Notes: generated by a model from the sequence alone, not told the origin. A stretch of DNA of 64,000 nucleotides from Amoebophrya sp. A120 (GCA_905178155.1 CAJINV010000003.1:7063612-7127611), one strand, 5' to 3'. Counted from the stretch's first letter, positions 1 to 10,411 are shown. A program made the numbers and translations.

Positions 1-499
1 TCCGCGCATCACGTAGGTCAGGGCAACCTTGTAAGCCGCCTCTGCTTCTTTAAATCTGTTGTTTTTTATCCAAGGCGGGGGGCTCGGACACGCTCGCGCT
101 TTCTTCTGGTTGTGAGTTAACACGAAGTACTAGTAGTAGTAGAAGACATCGAGAGAAAAATAACATCAACAACTACATAATGAATAAACCCCGCACCTTG
201 CCTTGCCAAAGAGGCGATTAGCTTCTTCTTTTTTCGCCGTACTGAACTCGACGGCGGTCGTTGCGCGCGCGGCGGTACGTACAGCGACTTTGACATTTGG
301 CCGGGCGGCGGTTGTCTGTTAGTAGAAGATCACGGAAATATATTCGTATTCCCACAGTATATGATCGAAGCTACCGGATGCTTTGCGTACAAGTTCCGCT
401 TAACAAAATGCCAAAATATCAGTCAACCAAATCACACACATCGATTTTCTGGTCAGCACCACATCCAGAGGCAGAGCTTCTACATTCTCATGTTCTTTA
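1..499. other. no gene recognised
   Basis: No ORF with recognisable content was seen in this left-edge stretch. If the RPAP3-like gene (next entry) is read correctly, it runs leftwards through here, so its TPR-coding exons would lie partly here or beyond the window. Confidence 0.4.
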
Positions 500-860
500 G
501 ATGAAGACGAAACGGAAACTTCAGTACCCGCTTCTGTTGTACATACTCTTCCACGTTAAACTCCTTCGCCTGTTTTGGCTCTTCCAACTTTTCGATTTCC
601 TTTTCGACGTCATACTTGTTCCAGTTTTTGTAATATTGCGGGAGAGATGTAGTGTCGCGCGCGAGCTCCAAATTATCCTCGGATCTTTCGACTACGCCTT
701 TTGTAATCGACTCCGTAGTGGTTGAAGAGCTGGACAATTTGCAAATAATGTTGCTGAATAAAAGTGTGTCTCTGTCTGTGTCAGTGAAAAAATCTACGAC
801 CACAACGCCCTTCGATTCCAATTGTTGACCAGGGATCATCAAAAAGTGTAAAAAATGCAA
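500..860 (-). CDS. RPAP3/SPAG1-like cochaperone, internal exon (partial)
   Basis: Minus-strand open frame. Its central part reads ..LPQYYKNWNKYDVEKEIEKL.., which resembles the conserved stretch before the TPR domains of RPAP3 and SPAG1 (family form: Y-x-x-W-x-K-F-D-V-[DE]-K). These proteins are TPR cochaperones of HSP90/HSP70 in R2TP and dynein-arm assembly. The first ~40 residues of the open frame are probably intron. No TPR is visible because the gene would continue past the left edge. The exon at 11409-11657 carries the matching N-terminal motif and probably belongs to the same gene, which would make the intron over 10 kb. Exon borders are not resolved. Confidence 0.45.
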
Positions 861-975
861 TGCTATTGAAGTGAAAGGTCAAAACAAAGGACAGAAGTAA
901 AGCAGGGCCCATCTATTGTTCTGATTTTTAGTTCTAGCACCTCCCTGGACAACAAGAACAAGGAGTGAGAGCAAG

Positions 976-1222
976 AAGATTTCTGTGAGAAGATTGTCGT
1001 GAAGAAGATTTCTTTCCTCTTCTTCAAAGAGATCTTCTTTTTGAAGGAGAAGATCTGCGTCTTCGTGAAGAAGATCTTCTTCCTCGTGAAAAAGATCTTC
1101 TTTTTGAACGACGGCGATCGTCTTCAAAAAGATCCTCTCGCTGAAGAAGAAGATCTTCCTCATTCTTCGTCGGGAAGGTCTTCTTCTTCGTGAAGAGGGT
1201 CTTCTTTTTGGAGAAGATCTTC
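976..1222. repeat. AAGATCTTC-rich palindromic array
   Basis: About 250 bp built from many imperfect copies of GAAGAAGATCTTCTTC-like words. AAGATCTTC is self-complementary, so the array is a chain of small overlapping palindromes. It opens long K/E/F-rich frames on both strands that look like artefacts of the repeat, not proteins. Confidence 0.75.
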
Positions 1223-1238
1223 TTCCGCTCGTGAAAGT

Positions 1239-1284
1239 GCATGGCGCGCTTGCTCTCCTGCGCAGGAGAGCAAGCGCGCCATGC
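1239..1284. repeat. 46-bp perfect palindrome
   Basis: Two 23-bp arms (left arm begins GCATGGCGCGCTTG) meet with no spacer and are exactly complementary. A smaller hairpin with 9-bp arms (AAAGCCGCA / TGCGGCTTT) follows at 1303-1324. It could form a cruciform, be a transposon end, or be an assembly fold-back. Confidence 0.85.
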
Positions 1285-1376
1285 GCTTTGTGGTCTGCAC
1301 GCAAAGCCGCAGCTTTGCGGCTTTTTGCTTCTTGTTGCTGATTTTCGTAGTGCCCACGGCTAGCGTCATGATTTCC

Positions 1377-1410
1377 AATCTTCCAGATCGCGACGCTTTT
1401 GCATTTCATA
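1377..1410. mobile_element. single introner-type terminal repeat (family 2)
   Basis: The end reads ..CTTCCAGA..CTTTTGCATTTCATA, closely matching the right ends at 7449 and 57873. The next five bases (CAGCC) would be one TSD copy. I did not find the partner terminus upstream, so the copy may be truncated or longer than expected. A coding exon begins directly after it. Confidence 0.5.
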
Positions 1411-1411
1411 C

Positions 1412-1618
1412 AGCCGGGAAGTGTTCGACTTCCACAAACCGGACTGGCGCGAAAAGCCGTCGAACTTGCGGCGCGATGAGTACTCAGCCGTGCCGAGGCA
1501 CTGGCCACGGCCGGAGAACTCCCCGCACTGGCGGCCAGAATGCGAACACTGGCACGCTGAGGAGTTGGCCAGGGAGCAGAAGCGGGCAAAAAAGTTCCTG
1601 GAGGAGGAGCACTGCTAA
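1412..1618 (+). CDS. C-terminal exon of unknown protein
   Basis: The open frame starts right after the family-2 terminal repeat and ends in TAA. It is about 68 residues: FDFHKPDWREKP near its start, several W/H/C residues (HWRPECEHWH), then a charged helix-like tail ending EEEHC. Composition is that of a real soluble protein and unlike the surrounding repeats. I do not recognise the family. There is no clear ATG, so it is most likely the last exon of a gene whose earlier exons I cannot place. It may belong to the mobile region or be a host gene inside the long intron. Confidence 0.4.
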   Translation, partial: SREVFDFHKPDWREKPSNLRRDEYSAVPRHWPRPENSPHWRPECEHWHAEELAREQKRAKKFLEEEHC

Positions 1619-2274
1619 GGAGTTTTTTGAGGAAGGTTTTTTTTGTAACAGGATTGGCCTTGCTACAGGACTAGCAACAAGATTGCGCCAAAGTTGCGCT
1701 TTTTTGAAACAGGGCCGGCTTTTCTGAAAGACTTGCGACAAGACTTGCGACGAGATTGGATTTTTTTGGAAAAGACTGCCGCTGGCTGTGTTTGTATGGA
1801 GTTGGTTGCGCGCCAAAGAAAGCAAGAGAACCTGCCTGGCCGGTGGCTTAGACGGTGCCGCCGCGATCTGTTTCGCCGGCGGGCGACGGGCCTCGGTCCT
1901 GGTGTTCTTTTGTTTCGGCTGTGTTTCGTCAGAGAGTGTAAATCTCGGTCGGTCGGGTACACGTAGAATTTCGGTCGGGAGCTCTTCCATTAATTTATGT
2001 CGTACGTAGATAGGCTCTATCGTTTTCAGAGAATAGCTTTTCTCCTAAGGATTTCCACACCGCTGCAAGCCTATTCGGAGAGGGAAAAGGAGGGCAGCGC
2101 GACAGTATTAACGGCAATCCCGCGTGGAGTGGCGGCGTGGATTTGGTCTGTAACTCGAGGGAAGGGAAGCGAGGGAGGGCAGTTGGAGGGTGATCGTTCA
2201 CGCGCATGCATAGATAGAGTGTCCGTGGTAGTAGTCTTGCGGGTTTTGTCGGACCAGTTGCGATCTACATTAAG
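1619..2274. other. intergenic, short degenerate repeats
   Basis: No gene recognised. Around 1660-1760 there are short repeated words such as GACTTGCGACAAGACTTGCGA and ACTAGCAACAAGATTGCG. Confidence 0.4.
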
Positions 2275-2673
2275 ATGTATCCGCTTATCGCCCTCGCTCA
2301 TTTGGCTCTTTGTGGGTTGTGTGGTACTTTCGTCGTTCTCGGCCTTTTGCGGTGCGGCCTGCGATTGTGCACGCGGCGGAGCGCCGTAAGCGCGCGGGCA
2401 CTGCCAATGGGCCGGCCCGCCCCAGCGTCCCCTTTGCGGCAAAACCGAGCGCCGTTGCGCCTGCGGAGAGGGCCGCCACCGCCTCCAGCGCCGCCCCTTT
2501 TCGGTCGCGGAATTCTCGACGCCCCCGACGACCTTGGCTTCGAGTTTGACGCCTTTCACGCTTTGGCGCGGCCGCGCACGCCACCACGCTCGGCGACGCC
2601 GTCCCCCTCGTCGCGCGCGTCCTCCCCCCTTTCGCGTGGCTCCAGCACAGTCGACCCCAGCCCGGCTGTTTGA
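2275..2673 (+). CDS. small membrane protein, Pro/Ala/Arg-rich tail
   Basis: 132-codon ORF starting at an ATG. Residues ~3-30 are strongly hydrophobic (LALCGLCGTFVVLGLL), giving one transmembrane segment or a signal anchor. The rest is rich in Arg, Pro, Ser and Ala with a PPPPPAPP run. It precedes the OTU/helicase gene on the same strand with similar GC-rich codon use. No family recognised. High GC content makes chance open frames likely here, so coding status is uncertain. Confidence 0.35.
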   Translation: MYPLIALAHLALCGLCGTFVVLGLLRCGLRLCTRRSAVSARALPMGRPAPASPLRQNRAPLRLRRGPPPPPAPPLFGRGILDAPDDLGFEFDAFHALARPRTPPRSATPSPSSRASSPLSRGSSTVDPSPAV

Positions 2674-2917
2674 CTTGGACGGGCGGGCCCGTCCTCATGT
2701 GTACTCGGACTGTTGTAGACAGACACTGGTCGACGCGTGGCGAGTGAAGTAGCCTCTGGAGTATTCATTGTTCAGGCATGTGAGAGGAGTTGCATTGGCC
2801 GGGCACCTAGCAGCCCCACGCGCGTAAGCAAGAGAGGAGGGCGAAGAGAGCGGCGCAGCTTTGGTCAGGCACCACTACGGGCGAACGTGCCAGCCTGGCC
2901 CTCGTATTTTCTTTGCA

Positions 2918-2983
2918 GTTTCCCGCCTTCTTTATCGTAGTGTCGCGCTTCTCCTAGAAGTTTCCCGCCTTGTTTATCGTAGT
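2918..2983. repeat. 24-bp direct repeat pair
   Basis: GTTTCCCGCCTT.TTTATCGTAGT occurs at 2918-2941 and 2960-2983 with one mismatch and an 18-bp spacer. It lies just upstream of the OTU/helicase start, so it could be a promoter or replication-protein binding repeat. Confidence 0.7.
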
Positions 2984-3029
2984 AGAGCAACCAGCGAGAT
3001 TTGTACAAGAAAAGACACCGGAAGGACAG

Positions 3030-6000
3030 ATGTCAAGGGCCCGGCGGGACATGCTTATCGCCCGCGAGGCGGCCCGGCGCCGCCGGAGGGAGGCGATGTT
3101 GCGGCGCATCGCCTGCAATTTTAGTGCGGGGGCTTGCGCAGAGGTCCTACTGGGATGCGTGTTGGCCTGTCTCTCGTACCCGGCCGCGCTATTCTCGCCC
3201 AGTGCCTCAGCAGTGCTGCACGCGGCGGCCCTGATTCTTTTCGTCCTGGAAGGCCTGGCGCCGTTGGTGGTAAATCTTTCGCGGGCCCCAGCGCCCTCGC
3301 AGCTCCAGGGTTGCCCGAGCGGCTTCGTGATTCCGAACTGGGCGACGCAAAGCGGTTGTCTTTGGGAGGCGCTTCGCGACGCGCTTGACGCGACACCACG
3401 TTCACGAGCTGAGTCAGGGCAAGCACGGCGGGACCTACAGCGGAAGTGCTCGCCGTCCTCGTTGCGACACCGGGCCGGCGGAGTTCGCGGGGCTATGTCG
3501 ACGACGCCGATGCTCTACCGGGCAGCTGAGGTATGTTTGCGGGGGTTTTTTGCTTCGTGTGTTTTGGTGCTTAGGGTAGGAGTAGGCTTCTCGGTGGTTT
3601 CCTCCCCGGCCCTGCCCGGCGGCTTGTGTATTGCCTGACGCGTATTTATTTCCTCTGACGACACAAACAGGACCTCGGCCGTGTCATCTTGGTGCACGAT
3701 GTGGCCCGCGGGGTGGTTTGGTCAGTCGAGCCAACGCCGGCGGCAGCAGGCCGGGCGGGTGTTGGTCGTGTTGTGCCGCCTCTCTTTCTTCGGTTGGACC
3801 GCCTGCACTACACGGCCTACGCTTCCGCGGGGGCTTTTGCAGTATCCGCGGGCAAGGCTCCTCGCTCGTCCGCGCTCGCCGTCGCATTGTGTGGAGGCGC
3901 CGCTGAGGAGCTGATTGACGAAGTGGCTCAATTTTTCGCCAACTTTGAGAACCAGGTGGCGCCAAAGGACGACTTCGAGGATTTCCTTGCGGGGTTTGGA
4001 TTCGCGACGCAGGTAAGCTGTTGGGTGTGTGTATTGATTTGGCGTGTGTTTTGGCGCTTGGTTGCGTGCTTTTTTGGGGTGTCGCTTTTGTGGTTCCGAT
4101 TCATGTACCCGACGCGGCATGTGTCTACTTTGATCACAGGACCGGGTCCGGGATATCGTCGAGCGGCTTCTTGATGACGCCCAGCTGAACGACTATGACA
4201 CGCTCTTGGAGTATGTCGGGCGGCCTCCGCGACCCCGCGATCCCCAAGGCCCCGCGGGACCGGCCGGCGGGGCGCCAGCACAAGCAGCGGAAGCGGGTCC
4301 GCAGCCGGGAGGCGCAGCACCTGCGAACCCGGTCGGGCAAGCAGTCGCAGGTCAGGCGGCGGCAGCGCCAGTGAACCCGCAAGCAGGCGAGGCGCAGGCG
4401 GCGGCAGCGCCTGCGAACCCGCAAGCAGGCATGGCGCAGGCGGCGGCAGCGCCGGCGAACCCGGTCGGCGCGGCGCAAGACATCCGGGAGATCTCGCTGC
4501 CAACTTTGCGAACGGACCTTGAGGATTGGGCTGCGAACTTCGGGAGGGGCCCCCAAGAATCGGAATACGCCTTCATCGCTCGCCTCATGGTGCAGTATGT
4601 CGTGGATTGGGAACAGGGGCTACAGGAGAAGTTTTCAGAGTATCACTCCGCCGGGCTGATTTTCCTCCTCCTGCGCAAGTGGGCACTCATCGTCGACGGA
4701 CAGTGGTCTATTTGGGACGAGCAGTGGCAGGACTCCAGCGACATACAGATCAACTCCGTCATGCAGGCAGCCTGGGCGAGGGTCCGGGACGAGCTGGAAA
4801 ATAATCCACCGCCGGAGGGCTGCGCTTTCCTGTCAAAGCTAGACAACGCGATCCGGAACAAGCCGGCGCTAACCCTTAAAAAGGCAGCGCCGGTCTTCCA
4901 CACCGACCGGGCCTTCGACAGTTTCCCGCGCTTCTTCGCCCTGCGGAACTGTTGCTACGATGTCGCGCAGAGAACCTTCATCGCGAACGACCCCAGGCAC
5001 CTGCATCGTGTGGGAAAGCCCTTCCCTGCTCCATATTCCAAAGGGGCTGCAGCTTCTGCAGAATTGTGGCGGCCCGGGGTCTTTTGTACGCAGGCCGCCC
5101 GCCACGTATTTTCTTTGCGATATGGGGAGGGGGAGGGCGCTTCCATTTTGATAACCTTTGCAAGCGGTTTGCCGACGTATTGGTCCCACAAAATCTCCAC
5201 AACGACCCGAATTGGGCGGACAGGATTGCGACCGACCCCCAGACGGCGGAGGAACTGCGTGCGGTTCGGCAGTTCGTCGCCGGTCTCTTCGCGTTTGACG
5301 GCGGCGCGCGACACCGCTACGACGGGCCGGTAAGTAGCGACGAAAGCCACCGGGACTTGCTTCTCGACCACCTCGCGTCCGCCATCACGGGGGTGCCGCT
5401 TCACCGGTATCTGTATTGCTTTAGCCCCCGCGGGCGACAAGGGAAGGGGGTCATGCGCCGCCTCACCAAGGCAGCTTTCGGGACGTATTTCGTCCAGTGC
5501 AAGCCCAGCGTCTTCGCAGCCGATAAGCGAAGCGTGGAGGAGTGCAGTCCGTTCTTTTATGGTATTCTATTTGCTTAATGTTTTGGCTTTTGCCTACAGG
5601 AATGGGACTTGGGTAGCGCGCGCGGCGCGGTTTTTTTCGGACCTGTTGAGGAATCCATGGCGCACACGGAAAACCTGAAAAACAGCCTCCGCCGGAGCGC
5701 GCGTCATGTGGATGGACGAAGTGAGCAACGCCATCGAGTCGATGTGGGACGTGGCGCGATTTACCGGACTGGTATCCAGCGACCCCATCGTTGCGCGCCA
5801 GATCATGAGCATGAAGCAGCGCGAGGTGGTGCCCACGTGGCAGTTTATCGGGACAGGGAACAGCCAGCCTCTGTTCAACAAGTTCTGCCAGCAGCCTGTA
5901 AAGACGCGGTGGGGGACGGTAATTTTTGGGGCCTCCGCTTCTTTCTGCGGTCCCGTATCTGTTTTCGTGTCGTGTTTGTGTTTCTTTCGTTGCCGCTTGC

Positions 6001-7018
6001 CTGCGCGGCTTGCTTTTCAGTATTTCTAGTCATTCGAACGCCGTGAACTCGTCTAAAAACAGTGCTACTTCCCGAACCGGTATTGCGAGCCCGCAGAGCT
6101 GGCGAGGGCCGGCGGGTCGCCGCGTCGAAAGTTGGCGGACCCTTTGGTGGAAGAGAAGGCGGATGAGCTAGGGGGCGCGTTTATGTTGCTCCTTCTACAT
6201 CGCCACGCAACGACGCCGGTTTTCCAAAACGCCAGGAATCAGTCAGAGACGGGCGGCCATTGGCACCGGAAGTTCTTTCCTGAAGTCGTACGGGATTGGC
6301 TGCATGCATGGGTCCACTCGGTTCCGCCATTGTTCGGCAACCCAGGAAATGTCGGCAAACAGGACCGCATTGGTGCGCAGATTCTCTACGGCAAGCTAGC
6401 TGAATTCGTGGACACCGAGGGCCGGTATAGGTTTCCTCCTAGCTCCAGCCTGTTGCTTTCTCACCCTTTGCGCCCGATATTTCTTTGCTGGTGGGCCTTC
6501 GTTGTGTTTAGTTCCTGTCCTTCGAGAGTGCGGGAATGCTATGCATTCGGCTGCCTTTTTTTCGCAGGTACAACTGGGCCGCCTTCAACTTCGACCCGTT
6601 CGTTCGCCGTCCGGTATTATTCAAGGAGGAGGCGGAGAAGGCGCTCGGGACTCTGAAAATTATCCATGGCAATCGGAAGCACAACCTCCCCGGGCCCCTT
6701 CGTGATGAAGAGCTACCGGCACCGGGCGAGGAGGTCGTGGAGGACGATGTTCCCGCAGGTGGTCTAGGTGGTGACATTGACATGGATTTCTACGTCCCGG
6801 CACCCGGCGACCGGTTGAACCCGGACAGGGAGGACACCGACGACGAAATGGCGTGGGCGCGGGGAGAGGAGGACCCGTTGCTCGGGGGGATGCCGCCTCG
6901 CCGCGAGCCGCCGGATGCGTTCGCGCAGACGGCGGCGAAGCGTGCGAGGCGGTACGAGTACACGCCGCTGCGGACGGCTATGGGGCCCTCAGTTGTTACG
7001 CTCCCCGCTGCTCCGTGA
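3030..7018 (+). CDS. OTU-like cysteine protease fused to D5-like SF3 helicase
   Basis: Exons read as 3030-3530, 3671-4012, 4140-5012, 5144-5561, 5686-5897 (or 5918), 6063-6430 and 6568-7018. The ATG at 3030 is the first in frame. An Arg-rich start and hydrophobic segments (~35-80) lead to an OTU-like fold: Cys110 in SGCLWEALRDAL, a middle part ending YRAAEDLGRVILV, and a catalytic-type His in RLDRLHYTAY. A Pro/Ala linker with repeats (AAAAPANPQAG) follows. The helicase has a D5-N-like part (FFALRNCCYDV), Walker A-like RGRQGKG, Walker B-like ARVMWMDEVSN, and sensor-type TGLVSSDPIVAR and GTGNSQPLF. The expected Ser/Thr after the Walker A Lys is Gly, which may impair ATP binding. The acidic C-terminus is unrecognised. 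The 5012/5144 junction is an introner-like intron. Confidence 0.7.
5013..5143 (+). mobile_element. introner-like intron inside the helicase gene
   Basis: The frame must shift here. The stretch starts GGAAAGCCCTTCCCTGCTCC and ends GGGGAGGGGGAGGGCGCTTC, whose complement resembles the start and the 26461 element ends (GGAAAAATCCCCCCTCCCC). Removing 131 nt joins the helicase frame. No GT-AG pair does this cleanly. Confidence 0.5.
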
Positions 7019-7598
7019 TATTTGAGTGCAAGAGTGGCAAAATTGAAAGGGGGGGATTGCGCCTGCTGCGTGACGGACTAACTTCGGACGCTCGTGCTGC
7101 TTGTCCATTTGGGAGCCTGTCACGCGAGGCAGCTCTGTCTTGTCGTTTTTGCTTGGGATTTTGCATGACAAATCGCGCAACAGTTCGGGGCGTAACACTT
7201 GCGAGCGCCATAGCGGAACACGTTAAGACCCGGGCCTGGTTCCGCTTGGCAAATTGTCCGAGAGTGCACGATATGAAGTGCGAAAATTTCTGGGCCTGGA
7301 AGATTCTCATGCAGGGCAGGCATCCATGATAGACATCCCGCAAGGTTTGCCATGCTCGGCGTTGCACTTCAGACCCCGCGGGTCATAGAAAACCTCCGCG
7401 ATATTTCTGACATCGATCCTTCCAGACCCCGTCACTTTTGCATTTGATACACAAATACCACCGGTTATGAAAACGAGAATCCTTGTCGCTGTCACTTCCG
7501 GCCGCCAGCTTCCTGCGACGGACTCACTTCGAGTCTTTCGCGAATTTTGGCACCGGGAGTGACAGCGACAGGAGGCGTCGCTTTCATATACGTGCTCT
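7019..7598. other. spacer between helicase and transposase genes
   Basis: No ORF with recognisable content. It contains the family-2 introner-type copy (7272-7449). 5' exons of the transposase gene may lie here: the frame of the first recognised exon is open upstream only to a TGA about 40 nt before the ATG. Confidence 0.4.
7272..7449. mobile_element. introner-type element, family 2 (178 bp)
   Basis: The left end is TATGAAGTGCGAAAATTTCT. The right end, read in reverse complement, is TATCAAATGCAAAAGTGAC. Both continue with a shared ..GGGNCTGGAAG word. Flanking 5-mers are CACGA (left) and CACAA (right), a likely TSD with one change. It is the same family as 57609-57873. Confidence 0.65.
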
Positions 7599-9600
7599 AT
7601 GTGCGGCGTCAGCGAGGTGGCGCACAACAGCACCACGCACAAGCACCTCTTCCGCTCCTGGCGGCTTCATGGCGACTGCCCGGCAGATCTGCGGGCCGAC
7701 TTGGCGAAGTTCAACAAAAAGGACGGCCAGCGCGATCCAAATTACAACTTCAGCGTGAAGGAGCTCTCCAAGGCCTTGCAGATTCAGCCATACCGATACA
7801 CGACGTCCGGCGGCAACGACATCTCCGCGAAGGTTTTGGCGGATAAAAAACCGAGCCTGCGCGCGGATGAGTCTTGGGGGCTTGGCGAAATCCTGCGGAA
7901 ATCGGACCAAGAGCTCCGGGAGCACTACTTCGCGGGCCCCGTCCTCTGTGCGGAAGCAGGGTGCAAGAGCGAGATGGCGCTCGGCGAGTCGCGGAAGCGT
8001 TGCCCGGCGTGGTCCTGCCCCAAGTGCGACAACTCGGCCCCGGTGAGCTTTTTCCGGACCGACCTGCAGCGAGCAACGACGAGCGTCATGACCTCCGTGC
8101 GACTGGTCCGGAGCTTCGTGCTGGGCGAGTCCGCCACCAAAGCCGCCTTCGACTTGGACATACAGTACAAGGTGGCGCAGGTATGAGGATGAGACGTCTT
8201 GCCATTGCCTGGCCCAAGCTGGGAGCAGCTGGCGTCGCTTCTCCGCCGCGCTTTGTGGGAGTTCGAGCACAGGCCGGGGAGCTCGCACAAAGTGCGAGGG
8301 CGATCGTGGGCAGCCGCTCTGTGCTTTGGGCCGACAGTGGCAAGGAGCCTCGTCTGCATAGCAGGACTTCTACGACGAAATCGCGCGCGCTTGCGCCTCC
8401 TTGTACCATCTCGCGGCCGTATCAGATTGAAACTCTTTGCCGCAGCCACAGGCGCGAAGCTTTGCCAGGCAGTCGCCTCGCCAAACTTCTCGGATGTGCC
8501 TGCGGCGCACAGTTTCGCATCCATATCCCGGCTACGTCGTCTACCCGGCCCGGCTCACCATGGAAGCGGATGAAGCCTGCTTCGGGCGCGCCACGGTTTC
8601 CGTACGTGGCGCGAAGGTTTTCAAGACCCGCATCTTCCAGGTGGTTCTCCAGCGAGGAAATCCGGCCTCGGCGAAAGTGTTCGACCTCGGGGTGGTGGAG
8701 TCCAGGGAGGTGAGCCGGTTCCCGGTGCTGAGGCAAGCCGTGTGGCGCTACGTCTACACGGCGCACGTCCGCCCCTCCTGGCTTGGCATCCTCCCCGAGA
8801 ACAGGAGCGAGGCCAGGATGTTCCTCAGCACCGACTCGGCGAACTGCTACAAGCTTGCGGAGGCGGAATACATTGTATAACTTAATCTCCACAGGCGCGG
8901 CCGGTACGCCCGGCGCGTCGTCGTTTTTGTGTTGATGATGTGCCGCATGACGCAGCACGATCTGAAAAAGCCCGGCCGGCGCGCCGTTTCATGCCATGAA
9001 TTTCGGAAACAAAAAACCACATCACAGCCACTAACGGTTGTCCACAGCCAAAAAGAATTCTGGGCGCGGATAAAGACTCCGGAGCTTCAGCTGGACCTCC
9101 CTACCGGCAAGCCGGCCGAGCTGGGAAACAATTCGGCCGAAAATGTTTGGTCCAATGTGCGGAAGCTCCTGAAGGTATCTTATTGCGAAGCTCGGCGGCC
9201 CGCGTGGCGGTGCCGCTTGTGTTTTTTCTTTGTCACTATCTCCATCCCTTTGCGTTTCCTCTCTCCGCGCCGTCTTCTTCTGATTCAGTCTGTGCGTACT
9301 TGAAAACAGGCCCGCTTCTCCACCATACGCAAGGACCTGCTGCTTGAGAAGCCGCATCTGGTTTTCGCGATGATGTTCCTCTTCACGTCGTCCCTGCCGG
9401 TGGATGGCCGCATCGCCGAGATTCTGCAGCAGCTGAACAGCGACCGCGCTGGCTGGCAATTCGGGCCGCACATCCCGCCCGAAGGCCTGGAGAGCGCCGA
9501 CGCGGACGGCCTGTCAGATGATGAGGACTACGAAGCCGGCGCGATTTTGACAAAGAATCTCGGTGGCATGTTCGACCTGGGTGATTTTTTCGCAGAATAG
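7599..9600 (+). CDS. ISXO2/Merlin-type DDE transposase
   Basis: Exons 7599-8180, 8473-8874, 9028-9174 and 9310-9600 join in frame at GT-AG junctions into ~473 residues. The N-terminus has C/H-rich CSMCGVSEVAH (its first Cys and Ser lie just upstream of the ATG) and a zinc-ribbon-like set (VLCAEAGC ... RCPAWSCPKC) as in ISXO2-type N-domains. The catalytic part shows D1 in TMEADEACFGRA, D2 in LSTDSANCYKL, the family's His-rich position in LTVVHSQKEF, and the third acid in NNSAENVWSNVRKLLK (family form N-x-[IV]-E-x-x-W-S-x-[LV]-[KR]). All three acids are present, so it could be active. The C-terminus is acidic (DADGLSDDEDYEAG). The start is the first ATG after an in-frame stop; an upstream exon is possible. 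The last exon ends in TAG. Confidence 0.8.
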
Positions 9601-10104
9601 GAAAGCTGCCGAAGGCTTTCGCGCGATTTCTACTATTCTTTCGACTACAGGGCAACGTAGTCAACTCTCTCGGCACGTTTCAGCTCTTACGCATTGACTT
9701 GATTTCGAACGCAGCAAGCTCACTAGAACGAAACTTCTCCGACCCACCTTGTCAGATTTCGCTCGACAATCAAAGAAGCACGTGGGCGCTTCCGCTGTCG
9801 CGATTCATTTTAGCGACAGGGATCCATGAAAGCCGTCAGCTCGCAAATTCTCCCCGTGCTCGCCGCACGCATAGCGTGACAAATTCGCTGCACACCCATC
9901 GCCAGCGCTGTGCTCTTCGTGACATCACCAGCACGCCGCTGGCCATTCACAAGCAAAGGCGTAGACCTTTCCGAGCGCCATTTTTTTTTTCCGGTTCGCT
10001 TCTTCCAAAACACGGGGGGAAGGCTGTGGGGGGCGACGGGCTGCGGTGGTTCCAAGGGTTGTACAGGTGGGCGGGCGGAAGGAGGGTTGCGGATGGGCCG
10101 CGTT
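9601..10104. other. sequence after the transposase, nothing recognised
   Basis: No gene seen. The right boundary of the mobile region should lie here or in the repeats that follow. I compared it by eye with the left side and found no convincing inverted match. Confidence 0.3.
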
Positions 10105-10260
10105 TAGCGCGACGCGCTATCGGGGCCGCCCTGTGGAAAAATCCGTCGCGCCATTGGGGGGCGCCCTCTGGTAAGCCTCGCGGCGCCATTGGGGGCTCCC
10201 TAGGTGTGGCAAAACCCGCCGGGCCATCAGGGGCGCCCTGTGGTAAAGTCCGCGGGCTTG
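10105..10260. repeat. degenerate ~45-bp tandem repeat
   Basis: About four diverged copies of a unit containing GGCGCCCTSTGGTAAA..CCGCGGCGCCATTGGGG. Confidence 0.6.
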
Positions 10261-10411
10261 GTTTGGTTGCGTGCGCCTCTGCTGTCGTATGTGTGTCTCT
10301 ATATATATGTATAGCACGCGCACCACTATGCGTGCTGCGTTTGCTTATAGACAGCATCCACGGCGTATATAGATGGACTAGATAGACAACCGCGCACACG
10401 CACAAGCAGAC

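Larger units (their letters stand above)
2275..9600 (+). mobile_element. composite element: OTU protease / SF3 helicase / ISXO2-type transposase
   Basis: GC-rich plus-strand block with a membrane-protein ORF (2275-2673), a spliced OTU-protease plus D5-like helicase gene (3030-7018) and a spliced ISXO2/Merlin-family transposase gene (7599-9600). All run the same way with small GT-AG introns of about 120-290 nt. Merlin/ISXO2 transposons are normally short and encode only the transposase. SF3 helicases of the D5 type are typical of large DNA viruses, virophages and Polinton-like elements, and OTU proteases occur in several viruses and transposons. I could not find convincing outer TIRs, so the limits given are those of the genes. 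It could be one large transposon, an integrated virus-like element, or two neighbouring elements. Confidence 0.6.

Noticed and set aside
879-1589. 236-codon minus-strand ORF over the AAGATCTTC array
   Set aside because: Its Lys/Arg/Glu/Phe-rich content is produced by the palindromic repeat; similar frames open on the opposite strand.
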